In this document: piece by piece, positions 11,292-23,109 of the stretch
Position numbering within the stretch: position 1 is the stretch's first letter
Layout: each line of letters opens with the position of its first letter
NCBI RefSeq assembly: GCF_019578655.1
Contig: NC_063257.1
Location: 30,911,159-30,975,158, forward strand
Direction: 5' to 3'
DNA length: 64,000 nt
From: Ricinus communis
Lineage: Eukaryota > Streptophyta > Magnoliopsida > Malpighiales > Euphorbiaceae
The notes under the pieces: generated by a model
The model's input: only the letters and a program-made list of their open reading frames with translations
Told to the model about the DNA's origin: nothing
The model's database searches: none
Made by a program: the position numbers and the translations under genes

Positions 11292-14205
11292 TGTAACGAT
11301 CCGACCTATGGGCCCATGACCAGCACTAGGGAATGGGTAGGCTTAAGGCCACCAAATTCCGTAGTAAGCCTGACTATTCACTAACTCAATCAAATTAAAA
11401 TCTGGACTCAATCCAAAACACTTTTTCCACAATTAACCTTAAATCAACGAGTACTATAAATTAAATTCTGTCCACCACTATAATTAGGTGAGACTTGAAT
11501 TTATATAAAATTAAAACTGATAAGTCTAAAATTTCTACTACGGAGAATCTAGAATTTTACAAGTCAAACATACCAAAATCGATTACATTAACCCGATGAT
11601 GAAGGAGTCGAACTGCTAGATAAGAACTGCAGGAAGACTAACAATCATATGAAAAACAATGAAATTGAGACTATCAGTATCAAGAATGGGTTAAAATCAT
11701 ATATCCTAAAATGAATATAAATACTTTAATAATACATTTATTTAATTAAAATAAAATACGTGTCATGCTATGCTTCTGTAAAATAAAACAAAATATATTT
11801 TAGTTCATACCATGGGACGGAGTACCTCAGTAGAATCCTAGCCCCATCACTAACAGTCTCAACTCTCTTATTCCAATAGAACTGGCGCCCAGAGAGCGAA
11901 GCTTGACCAGGGTCATTAAATCCTGTTCGGTTACTTAATTATCACTAATAGTCTTAGCCTTTCGGCTCTCTTACTCCAATAAGACTGGCGCCCAGAGAGT
12001 GAAGCTCGACCAGGGTCCTTAAGTCTAGTCTGGTCACTTAAGTTTCCAAATAAGCCAGCGCCCAGAGAGCAATGCTCGACCAGGGAAAGTCCTAAATTTA
12101 CTTTTTTAAATTTACCCTTTTACTACATGTCTCATATTTATACAGGTGCGCACGCGGTCCTGATGCAATCCATCAGGTGGCATGTTCTACTGCCGTTTCA
12201 GCCCGAATCAACACGCAATCAATAAAATCATAATGCAGAAAATGAAACATATATAAATAGTGAATAAATAAATAATTAAAATATTAATTCATGTAATCGG
12301 AACTATTTTTAAAGTCTTGGCATATGACACATGTAGACAGACATATGACTTTAACTCACAGTTCTGACGACCTCCTAGCTCTGCTCTGATGCCTCGACTG
12401 GAGTGAGCCGAACTGACGGATTATCTAATCACGGAAAACAATTCAATCAATAACATTAAAACATTTGACAATTAATCCTAGGTCTAGACTCCTAGGACCG
12501 ACTGTTTAAAAATTTTGACTCAGGTAAAATCTACCGAAAATACGGCAGAACCTCCCCTAAGCACGGACGTCTATCCCCCGTATTACGGATCCAAAACCTG
12601 CCAGAAAACACTTCAAATATTCCAACAATTTATTTAAGGGGACTCGGGTCACCACACTACATTATTTTTCCCGATTTCGCCACACAACACAAAATACGAT
12701 TACTGGTAGACGGTCTAACAATTTATTATTTTAACTAATAAACCTCATATAATTTTTCTAATACTTAAAAAATAATTAATCACAAAATTTTCATCAATGA
12801 ACTCTAAAATCTACGAGCCAGAGAATTACTGAGACGCTTGATCACTCGGTCGACTCGCCTCCAGCCGCCGGAGTCCGATCGATGATCTGAACGCGCCTAC
12901 GGACTCGAGACAACGCATTGATGACGATCCTAGCTTCCTATCTTCCAATCCGACCCCCAATCATCAAGAGAGATTTACGGATGATCTCGGCCGTTGATTT
13001 TCAAATGGAGTCCGATTGTCGCAAAACCGATGCCATTGGAAAGCTTGAACTGAGGGGAGTCCGAATATGCCCTCCGATCAGCCATTCATCGCTGGAAAGG
13101 CCCGAAAACTCCGGCTGCCCCCTATTTTCTCTCTCCACCGCCAACTTTCAACTTCGGCTACCATTTGCGATGCCATTACTCCCAAAAGGAAGCCCACACT
13201 CAGGTGAGTCGATCGCCACCCGACTCGGCCGCCAAAGCCGCCGAAAACGCCATGCGCGATGTTGCCAGCCGACGCCTCTCTCTTTCTTTTTTTTTCCTTA
13301 GCCGCCGTCTCCATTCATTGGCGTCGCCCCTAGCGTGCTCACCATTGACGGTCGCACCTCCCGACGTTGACGCCACCCTCGGCCGAGCCTCTAGCGCCGA
13401 AGCCGGCGTCTTTTTCTTCCTCTTCTCTCCCGCGATCCCCTTATCTTTTCTTCTTCTCTATACCGACTTTTAGTCCCTGAACTTTTCATCTTTACCAATT
13501 AGTCCCTCAACTTTTTTAATTACTAACAATTTCACCCTGAAAAATTTTCGATTAACCCTTAAACTTTTCTTTAGCTTTTCAATTAAGCCACTAACTATTT
13601 AATTTGGGCCAAATTAGAATTATTGAAAATATAGAATTGCTTATTTACCCTTGCTTTTAAATTTGAAATAACTAAAATACCCCTACCAACACCTTTAATT
13701 ACAAAAATACCAACCATACAAATTTCATTTAAAACTGCAAATTAAAATAATTATATTTTTAATCCTTATTCCAAAATTAGTTGTCATTTAATCATAACAC
13801 TTAATTAACTTAATTAATTAATTTCTAACTATTTTCTAATTAAAATTAACACCATTAGCTAATTAGAATTTTTCATTCCTAAATAAATTCTTTTATAAAA
13901 TATTATTTACTAGTTCTTTCATAACTCTCAAATATAAGATTTAATTCATATACTCATACGAGAAGAAAATTTAGTAACCAAATATATAATTTATTATCCA
14001 AAGAATTTACTTAATTAATTTCTTAAAAATCAAACTAATTAGAGATAGAAAAGTAACTCCTTTATTTTTATCTAGCATTGAAATTCTATTTTTAAATCAT
14101 CTCAAATAAATTAATTAGTAACAAAGTAATATTAATTTAAATAAAAACTTGTTATTAACTAATACTAATATTATTATTATTAAAAGAAAAATTTCAGGTA
14201 TTACA
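11292..14205 (+). mobile_element. 2.9-kb LTR-like element, copy 1 (probable solo LTR)
   Basis: Starts TGTAACGATCCGACC and ends CAGGTATTACA, so it has TG...CA ends over 2914 bp. The flanks CATTT (11287-11291) and TATTT (14206-14210) fit a 5-bp target duplication with one change. The same element, inverted, is at 36036-39006, which confirms both ends independently. It has an AT-rich half, a GC-rich middle (about 12820-13430) and three copies of a box near 11885, 11985 and 12060 built on GCGCCCAGAGAG...GACCAGGG. No primer site, gag or pol is present. A solo LTR of a long-LTR gypsy element is the simplest reading; a non-autonomous element is the alternative. The ORFs in the GC-rich middle are not recognisable proteins. 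Confidence 0.75.
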
Positions 14206-14257
14206 TATTTTCTCTTTCGTTTCAGTTTCGCAGCTCTTTTTTTTGTTTGTTTTGTAG

Positions 14258-14640
14258 TGATTGTTACTCGCGGTGGTTCTATTTCTGCTAATCTTAAATT
14301 TAAATTCTAAAATATTTAGAAAGTTTAAGAAAATAAAATAAGAATGAAACAATATTCTGTAAAAATAAGTAAAATTTATAGTTTTGTTACTTACAGTGGT
14401 TCTATTTCTTCTAATCTAAAATCTAATTTTAAAATATTTAGAAAGCTTAAGAAAATAAAATAAAAATTATCTACAAAATAGAGAAAAATTTCTACTCTTT
14501 TTGTGTTTTATAATGGTTGTTACTTGCATTGATTCTATTTCTTCTAATCTTAAATCTAATTCTAAAATATTTAGAAAGCTTAAGAAAACAAAACGAGAAT
14601 GAAACGATATTCTACAAAGAAGAGAAAAATTTCTAAAAAG
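14258..14640. repeat. Tandem repeat, about 130 bp x 3
   Basis: Three consecutive units begin near 14262, 14388 and 14519 with GTTACT followed by GGTTCTATTTCT (third unit GATTCTATTTCT). Each continues through AAATCTAATTCTAAAATATT, TTAGAAAG and TTAAGAAAATAAAA. Units 1 and 3 also share GAATGAAAC. Divergence between units is modest. The array ends just before the Tat-like LTR at 14693. Confidence 0.8.
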
Positions 14641-14692
14641 AATGATGCTATTAAGAGCAATGTTGCTAAATCAAAATCTTTGGAGAAAAGAA

Positions 14693-17600
14693 TGTGAGCA
14701 GCTGTTTCAGGCGTGCACCTAAGTTTTTTTAGTAACTACGGTATTGTAAGGTTTTTAACTTAATCGAAAATATGCTAAATAGTCATAATGACTAGCGCGG
14801 AGATAGAGTCACCATCCGAATAATTTTTTGAGACACTTTTACTAATTGAGTGGTGTACTAGATTCTATAAGGAAGCTTCGCCACATCTAAAGATGGATAT
14901 GAAAGCCAGCTTCCTTATTTGTGTATCTTATTCTTTAATTTTATTATTTATTGAGAATTCCCTATAAATACGATAATTTTTATTTATAAGAATTCATTAT
15001 AGTATGTGAAGTCCTCTTAAGTCTAGCCTATTTTATTAAGTTCAACTCATGTTTGATTTGTTAGCCTATCTTCTATTCAATTATGTACAAGGAAGCCCAC
15101 CTAGTCTAACCCAATTTCAAATTATGTATTGGGTTTCAACTTTTAAACTTAAGTGGACTACTTTTTATACTGAGGCTCAATTAAGTGATTTTACATTTAG
15201 TGTGACCCAATTAATTTGTTTAAAATATGGCAAAGCCCACTAGGTCTATATTTGTTTTAAATTTAGCCCAACTAACCATCTTATTAATCTAATTGACTAT
15301 AATTTCATGTTAGGCTCAATTTTTAACCTAAAGTCTATGTCTAGGTGTCTAATTTTACTTAAGCAATCAAACAGCAAATATTTGACATACATCCATAATA
15401 AAGAAAAAATAAATTATAGAAAACTAAATCTAACTAAGAATGAAAGAAAAATATTTAAAAACTAAGTCACAATATATAAATATCATCAAAAAAATCAATT
15501 AAAATTCAAAAATTATGGCAGAAAGGTGAAAAGCTGATATGCTTAGGGCATAGAGCTGATCGGCTCTAAGGCTTGGGATGGTCCATTCTGCGATTTTTCT
15601 TCGATTTTTCACATCTAGGAGCTGATTTCACATGCACAGAAGATAAAAAATTATTTAAAATATATAAAATGAAATAAGAAGTAATAAAAAATATAAAATT
15701 TAACTAGAGAACCTAAAAAAATATGCAAACCTGATGATTGCTATCTATGCAGCTACAATCTAAGGCAGTGTACCTATCGATGCAGTCTAGCACTAATGGC
15801 GAGTATCAAGGTCGTATTCCTCGGGAAAGTGAAGGCCCAAAGTTACTCCTTTGTTCTTTGTTATATTAGACTAAAATGAATGATGAATAATTACTAAATT
15901 AACTAATAGCTACTCTAATTGTTATCTAACTACGACTACTAGGGAAGGATTAATTCAAGTTAAGGAATAACCCCTTGGGAATTCTTGTCTCTAGGGAATG
16001 GAAACTAAAGTGGAATTGATTGATTGAATTCAATTTTCGTGAGAAAATCTCTACGCAATTAACGCCTTTCTCAAGGACATTAACATCTTAACTTAGATTA
16101 ATTAGGTTGAAATCTCTTCCTAACTCTAATTATCTAAATTAGCATTATGTACCATTTAACACTATTGAGAGTTGTTAATTCTCAATCCGGTAGAACAAAC
16201 ACCCTATCTCTAGGCGAAGTCAATTCTAGGTTGCAAAGGACAATCCAAACCTAAACGTCTTTCTCAAGAACATTCAAATTCCAATAATCATTCAACAAGA
16301 TATGGAGAACAAATCAATAAGTACTTCTATTGCAAACCAATATTAAAAATTAACACATTCAATTCAAAAGTTAAGTACAAAAATCCCTAGATAAAGAACC
16401 CCAATGGATCAACAAGTTTAGTAATCATGTAAGAATTCAATTACAACAATGAGTAAATGTAGAGAAACCTGAATACACTCTTGGATGAGAGTAAACAGCT
16501 CCAATTCCTCTTGCCCAATCTTAAATTGATTCTTATTCCTCTTGCTTGAATTGACACCAATCAACGAACCTCGCCCAATCTTAAACCTTTGAAGGGAATC
16601 CAGTTGAAACCTTTTTCCAACTCTCCTTTTTCCCTGATTCCAGCTCAGAAAACCCTTAGAGAGAGAGAGAGAAATGAGTTTGGGACGTCCTAACCCTCCT
16701 TCGATCCTGTTTCCCTCTCTTCTTTCTTTTAATTAATTTGTCCAGCTTTCGCGAATATGGCCGTGTTGATGCCTGTGTTGGGAACACAGCCTGGTGTTAA
16801 TGCCCGTGTTGCTCTCTGTGGTCGTGCTCCTTAACGCATCTTTTTTCTGTTGTCAAATACACCCAATACGGCCGTGTTCAGCTTCCTTATGCGCAAAAGC
16901 GACTTGTTTCGGCAACTTTGACATCTAATTCTTCCCTTTATCACTCTTTGGCTTCTTTTGGACCTAATGTACATAAACATACGCATAGGGTGAGTGTTGG
17001 GACCAATTCACATCCAAATGTACATAAAACCAACCTTAAAAACTCCATTTAGATGTGTGTATTTTACGCACATCAAAACTCTAAGAATCAAAACAAATAG
17101 TAAGTAAATGGGATATTTCAAGACAGATTCTAAATTTCAATAATGTAATCTTAAAGATCTAATCCAATTATGTAGAAATACAAATCAATCATATTACCAT
17201 AATCATTTCACTAATCAGATTCAAAATCTAATAAAAATACATATTATCATATTCAAAACTCAGTATTGCCAAAAACATTTCAATTCATAATAACCCCTAA
17301 TCTAATCATGTAAAACACATAAAATAAAAGAAAATACTAATCATGTTTCTAGAATCATAAAACAAAAGAACGAGTTAAAAGGGAAAAGATGTGGTTGATG
17401 CTAGATGGTGGGGAACCCTCAGGTTGTCACTCTAGATAACTGTTTTGCGAGTCTTTGGATAAGATGAAGCGGTTGAATCAAGGATCGGTTGAGAATCCAG
17501 TCCTGCTTAGATTTTGGGAAGTCTTCTGTCATTCTCGCAAAAAAGTTTTCTAAACTTAGAGTTCTTTCTTAGTGACTTACTCTATAGTTACAAAAAAAAG

Positions 17601-18275
17601 ACCTTCTGCCTTTTAAACGTCTCTAGAGTCTAGGTTGCTAGTCTAATCTGCCTAATGAATGTTGCTAATAATTAAAGAGTGTAGCTAACCCTAGACCTAG
17701 GCATATTATTCTATTTATAGCAGTAGGATTAGAAAAGTTTAGATAAACCAGATAATTGTTAATTATTTTAAACTAAAAAATATCAATTATCTTTCTCTTT
17801 ATCAAATTAATATATGGTAATAAATAAAAAATTTTAAATTCAAATAATTATCACTAAAAATACTTAAAGTCTCTAATGATTATCACAAATCACTTCTAGA
17901 TACTCATTTTTATCAATTTCGACGTTATAAGTAAAAATATGTGTGAAACGACGTCGCATTTTAGAAAATAGCCAATTGGTTCTGTGTAGAGCCGATTCGG
18001 ATGTACATAGAGCCAATTTTCTCAAAGGGTGAAAATTTTAAAAATTTTGGCGATTTAGTCCATGTACTTTGTAGAAAACTGTCATTTCACCTTCAAACTT
18101 AATTTTTTCTTACAATTGGGTCCAAATTGATTCTAGGAAAGTTATTTTGATTTGATTATTCTCAACCCTAACTTGGATTTGCCTGTCTTTAATCCCTTGA
18201 GTCTCAAGAAAGGCAATAACTTTCATCATTTCTATAATTCTCTCAATATCTAGATCCGAAAAATAGGTGTTGACA
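14693..18275 (+). repeat. LTR 1 of element A, interrupted
   Basis: Begins TGTGAGCAGCTGTTTCAGGCGTGCAC-like sequence and ends GGTGTTGACA. It aligns along its length with the LTRs at 20112 and 26546. Shared blocks are GACTAGCGCGGAGAT, GGAAGCTTCGCCACATC, AGCCCA-rich text, a GGTTGTCAC block near 17425 and a CTTTCATCAT block near 18220. A solo LTR (15732-17075) interrupts it; without that insert it would be about 2.24 kb. The start is set by comparing four copies and is uncertain by a few bases. Confidence 0.7.
15732..17075 (-). mobile_element. Nested solo LTR of another gypsy family
   Basis: Plus-strand ends are TGATGATTGC and CGCACATCA, giving TG...CA over 1344 bp. It is flanked by AAACC (15727-15731) and AAACT (17076-17080), a near 5-bp target duplication, and it precisely interrupts LTR 1 of element A. 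The minus orientation is suggested by the block CTAGCACTAATGGCGAGT...CTCGGGAAAG near its plus-strand start, which resembles the 3' part of Athila-type LTRs. It contains no internal domain. Confidence 0.65.
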
Positions 18276-19470
18276 TTTGCCTCCGGTTTGTTGAAATTTA
18301 TGAACACGTATGCGATTAAATAAATTGAGACAATTCATAATATTAAGGATACGATAAAAGGGTATATTAATGAGCTGTAGAAGCCATACCCCATAAGCTC
18401 GAATTGATGTAAAAGAAACCTTGATTTGATGTGGGGATCACGCTTGCTTAAGCTTTAAGGACTATGCCTGCTTGAATATTTTAGGACTTCGCCTGCTTTT
18501 GATTTTTGAGGACTTCACTTGCTTGAAATTTTTGGTTGACTTACCACCTTTTGGGTACTAAATTTGACTTTTAGTTGAAATTTCCACTTTGGGGTGCAAT
18601 TTAATTTGATAGACTGTATTGGTAATTGATGCACTCGAGGACCAAAGTGCAGTTTTATTGGGTCATGTACCAAAATGATATTTTTTAAAAATTCCCATCT
18701 CGAGATGCAACTGACTTGAAATATGTCTTTTGGGGACTATATTGGCAACTGACCCATCTGGGAACTAAAGTGTAACTTGGAAGGTCGGGACAAAAATGGC
18801 ATTTTTGCCTTTTTTGGATGTATATATCCTTACATCCACTTATAACTCACTTTATCCATTTCTCCTTATTTTTCTCTCAAACCCTTCTCTGCCCTTTTTT
18901 TGATTTCTTACTCATTTCTCAACCAAATTTTATGAAATTAGTCTTGAAATGGCTAGCTCTTCATAGGATTCTCTAGACGTATCCCAACCGCATCAAATTG
19001 GGAGTTTTCAGCACCAATTTCTTGCCATAATTTTCTTGGGCTTGTCAAAGGGGAGGAAATTCCTATTTTGGAAAAATTGAACACTCACTGGCCGTTTTCG
19101 GCATTAGAGAGGTATTTTTCTTGCATTAAATCTTATTTCTTGTTTGGGGACTTTATGCATATGCGTTGTGTTTTTATTCCTATGTTTACGCTTTTCAGAG
19201 CAACGCCGTATCGATATGGTTTGTTGGAAATTTCTATGGTTCTCGCAAGTGGTTCGATGAGGTACCGAGTTTTGTGCAGGCTAGGATTGGCGACAATAAA
19301 TTTTGCTGATCCATTGATACATTGCCATATGTTATCGGGAGGACGAACCATACTTCGGTCTACATATTACTCGAGAAGTGGATGGACACCACTCACACCT
19401 TCCACACCCCGGTTAGTGAGCCCTGTTTCCAGTTTTGTTGTGCTGCCATCACGAGCTTTGAATTCACAAG
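18276..19470 (+). pseudogene. Internal region of element A with split gene-like segment
   Basis: After the LTR come about 500 bp of low-complexity text with imperfect GGACTTCGCCTGCTT repeats. From about 18950 a frame starts ATGGCTAGCTCTTCA and, with a frame break, leads to LGLVKGEEIPILEKLNTHWPF before a possible donor at about 19113. After a possible acceptor at about 19197 the frame reads SNAVSIWFVGNFYGSRKWF, and further on LLEKWMDTTHTFHTPVSE (about 19365-19420). The last phrase resembles the ERWRPETHTFH-type core of plant mobile domain (PMD) proteins, but the match is short and there is an in-frame stop. The same first exon is in element B. Confidence 0.4.
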
Positions 19471-20111
19471 TGTAGGCAACAGTTTCAAGCATGCACCTAA
19501 GTGTCTCTAGCGACTACGGCACTGTAAGGCTTTTCAACCTAATTGGGATACGCTAACTAGTCATAAAGACTAGCGCGGAGATGGAGTCGCCACCCGGATA
19601 ATTCTTCGGAACACTTTTACTAATTTGAATGGCGTACTAGATTCCGTGAGGAAGCTTCGCCACATCTAGAGATGGATTTGGAAGCCAACTTCCTTATTTA
19701 TGTATCTTAGTCTTTAATTTCATTATTTAACAAGCTATTCCCTATAAATACAACACTATATTTACAAGCATCCACTACAACATGTAAGGTCCTCTTAAGT
19801 CTAGCCAATTTTATTAAGCGCAACCTGGTTTTTATTTATTAACCTACTTTACTAATTAATTATATATAAGGCTTTAACTAGTCTAGCCTAATTACAAGTT
19901 ATGCTTTTGATTCCAAGCCTTTAAGCCCAGATGGACTACTTTTTATATAAAGGCTCAATTATATGATCTTAAATATAATATGACCCAATTAATTAGTTAA
20001 AGCATGGCAAAGCCCACAAGGTCTATATTGATTTTAGATTTAGCCCAATTACCATTTGATTAACCTAATGCATTATAGTTTTCATGTTGGGTCCAATTTT
20101 TAACCTAAGGT
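19471..20111 (+). repeat. Truncated LTR 2 of element A
   Basis: Starts TGTAGGCAACAGTTTCAAGC and follows LTR 1 for about 640 bp, to the AACCTAAGG stretch, where LTR 3 of element B begins. The missing 3' part is not found to the right of element B, so the truncation is not a simple insertion of B. Confidence 0.7.
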
Positions 20112-22308
20112 TTGGCGGCTGGTTTTAGGCGTGCACCCAAGTGTGTTTAGCGACTACGATACTATAAGGCTTTCAAGAACACGCTAACTCATCACTGAGA
20201 CTAGCACGGAGATGGGAGTCGCCACCCGGGTAATCACCAGGATATTTTACTAATGAGTAGTGTTTCTTAGAATCCATAAGGAAGCTTATGCCAAAAATCC
20301 AGAGATGGATTTGGAAGTCAACTTCCTTATTTGTGTATATTAGTCTTTAATTTTTTTATTTAACAAGTTATTCCCTATAAATGCAAGTAATTTATACACA
20401 AACATGCTAAAACAATACACATAATTCACCTAAGTCTAGCCCATTTTAATTCAACCCAGCCCATATTAGAGTTGTTAAGCCTACTTTACTAATTTATTAT
20501 GTATATAGCCACCTAGTCTAGCCCAATTATATATTATGCCTTAGATTCCAGCATTTAAACCTAATGGACTACTTATTATGATTAGGCTCTTTTGTTGTGA
20601 TCCTAATTCTAATTAAGCCTTAGTCCTAATTAAAGTATGCCAAAGCCCACTAAATCTACTTAGATTTTAGAGTTTTAGGTCCAGTTAATGTTAATTAACC
20701 TATTAGACTACTATCTTCATGTTGGATCCAGATTTTACCCTAAGTCTATGTGACCCATTTTAATTAATCAATCATATAACACATATTTAATTAACCATGC
20801 AATAAATAAAATAAATAAAATAAACATAGAAAGTTATTACAACTCGGCCTACAACTACGATTGCGAAAAGAAAAGACCTAAAAACTATACCAAATGTCGA
20901 AATACATAAAAAATTATGCAAAAAAAATGGAGGCTGGGCTTGAACAACCGATCGACTATATGTGTAGAGCCGATCGACTCTAGGGTTTTAGGCTAGACTT
21001 TCAACGATTCTTCAGTGTATTTTGCATCCCCAGAGCCGAATTTCACATGCACAGACAAAGAAATCAATTAGAATAAAAAAATAGAATAAAAAATATTAAA
21101 ATAAAAATAATAGGAGTCAATTGAATGATCAAAACCCTAAACTGATAAAAAAACCTAAGTACAGTAAACTAACATATAACAAATCTTTCAAGCAATTACA
21201 TTGAACATGTTTAATTACCTAATCATAATGGAAACATAGATCTAATCATTAATCCTATGACATATTTCTAATTAGAACCAAAACTCTAATTACCAATATA
21301 TCATATTTCAAAATCCTAGAGTTCTTATTATCATATTAAAACCCAATAATCATGCATATTCATAAAAAATCCTAATCTAATCACACTCATTATAAATCAA
21401 AATCCTAATCATATTTTTAAAAAGAAATAACCAAAAAAAACAAAAAGGAACAAAGGAACATATTTTATGACGATGGTGAATGCATGATTGAAGGAACCTC
21501 AGGTTGTCACCGTAATTGATAGACTTGTGAGTCTCAGGTGATGAGGATGCAATTGAGTCGAAGACCGGGTATGAATCCAGTGTTAGATCTGATATAGAGA
21601 AATCTTTTGTCAATTTAGAAATAAGTTTCTAAAAATGATTCTTTCTTCAGTGGCATATTTTCTAAAACCGTTCTTTTTTAGTGGCTTGAACCTTCTATTG
21701 TCAAACAAGAACGACAGTCTTTTTCTTTTCTTTTTTCTCTCTGGTTTTTCTCTGTATATTTTCTTTCTCAGTATTTTTCAAGTATCGATATCACTTACTG
21801 CCAAAACTAAGCTCTTAATTGTTAACCCTAACCCTTGACTACCTCTTTCTATTTATAGTGGTAGGCTTTCAAGAAAAACCCTAAGGGAGGCGATATATTT
21901 TACGATTATATTGATAAAAATCAGAGTTTATTTTTAAAATTTAAATAATTATTAATAAAAATATAATTATCGTCAAGAAAACCTTTTAGAATTTGTATAT
22001 GGACGTAAAATCATAAAAAAAAGACGTCAGAGTGCAAAAAACCCAATCGGCTCTATGTAGAGGAAGTTTTAAAAATTTGCAATTAGGTCCCTAAACTTGT
22101 GAAAACTGTCGTTTTGACCCTCAAACTTTATTTTTTTTGATAATTTAATCTAAATTAATTTTAAAAAGGTAATTCCAGCTCAATTAACCTCGATCCTAGC
22201 TTTGAATTTGCTTGTCCTTCACTTGCCGAGACCTGAGAATGCAGTAACTTTCATCATAGGGTTCTCCATTTTTTCCTTGATATCTAGATCTGGAAAAAGG
22301 GTGCAGAC
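20112..22308 (+). repeat. LTR 3 (5' LTR of element B)
   Basis: About 2.2 kb, beginning near TTTGGCGGCTGGTTTTAGGC and ending GGGTGCAGAC. It is collinear with LTR 1 and LTR 4. Recognisable blocks are GCGACTACGATAC near 20150, GGAAGCTTATGCC near 20280, the paired CAGAGCCGA/GATCGACT words near 20950-21030 and GTTGTCACCGTAATTGA near 21503. Ends are estimated from the alignment of four copies. Confidence 0.7.
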
Positions 22309-22470
22309 TGCTGCCCTCGATTTTTCAAAATTTATGAACATGCAATACGTTAAATAAAATAAGATAAATCATAGACATTAAGGATATAGCAAAAGGATAT
22401 GTGAGTTGTAGAAGCCACGTCTCGTAAGCTCAAACTTCGATTGTTGATTCAATATGGGGACCACACCCGC

Positions 22471-22580
22471 TTGGATTGAGGACTTCGCCTGCTTGGATTG
22501 AGGACTTCGCCTGCTTGGGTCGAGGATTTCGCCTGCTTGGAATGAGGACTTCGCCTGCTTGGAATGAGGACTTCGCCTAC
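22471..22580 (+). repeat. 22-bp tandem repeat, 5 units
   Basis: Five consecutive units of TTGGATTGAGGACTTCGCCT plus GC, the later ones with one to three changes (GGGTCGAGGATTT in unit 3, GGAATGAGG in 4 and 5). It lies just downstream of the 5' LTR. Element A has a looser version near 18440-18530, so the repeat belongs to the family's leader region. Confidence 0.85.
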
Positions 22581-23109
22581 TTTTTAGGGAACTACACCAG
22601 TTGAATTGAAATCCACACTATGGGATTAAGAGCTACGCCCGTTGAGTTGGTGATTGTAGAGACTTCCCACTAGCTATTTTCCATTCTAGGAAAAACTTTA
22701 CCACTTCAGGTTAATTTGATAATTTTCTACTTTCGGGTATTTAGGTTGAAATTTCCCACCTCAGGGCACAATTTGATTTTTGATGCTTTCCGGAAGCTAT
22801 ATTGGCATTTGGCCCATCTAGTGACTAAAATATAATTTTGCTAGGCCGGGGACCAAACTTGTAATTTTTCTAGAAATTCCCCCTTAGGGTGTCAACTAGG
22901 CTTCTACTTGTCTTCTGCAAACTTGTACTAACTTTTTGGACTAAAACTTAATTTTGACAGGTCGAAAACGTAAATGAAATTTTTGCCCCTTCCTTAGGAC
23001 ATATAAGTACCTTTATCCACATTATTCTTTCACTTTACCCATTTTTCTCACTTTTCTCTCTAAAGCTCTCTTCGCTTTTTATTTAAATTCTCAATCAATT
23101 CTTAACTGT

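Larger units (their letters stand above)
14693..20111 (+). mobile_element. Tat/Ogre-like gypsy element A, mostly deleted
   Basis: It consists of a 5' LTR (14693-18275, including a nested solo LTR), about 1.2 kb of internal sequence (18276-19470) and the first ~640 bp of a 3' LTR (19471-20111) that abuts the LTR of element B. All pol genes are gone. The internal part corresponds in order to the start of element B's internal region: the GAGCTGTAGAAGCC stretch, degenerate repeats of GGACTTCGCCTGCTT, then the exon-like segment with GLVKGEE-type coding. Polarity follows element B, whose integrase is on the plus strand. Confidence 0.7.

Noticed and set aside
12918..13473. Overlapping GC-rich ORFs of about 100-127 codons as genes
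   Set aside because: They lie inside the 2.9-kb LTR-like element; the second copy (36830-37440) does not preserve a matching frame, and the products resemble nothing known.
15732..17075. Internal region of element A
   Set aside because: It has its own TG...CA ends and target duplication and interrupts aligned LTR sequence, so it is a separate nested insertion.
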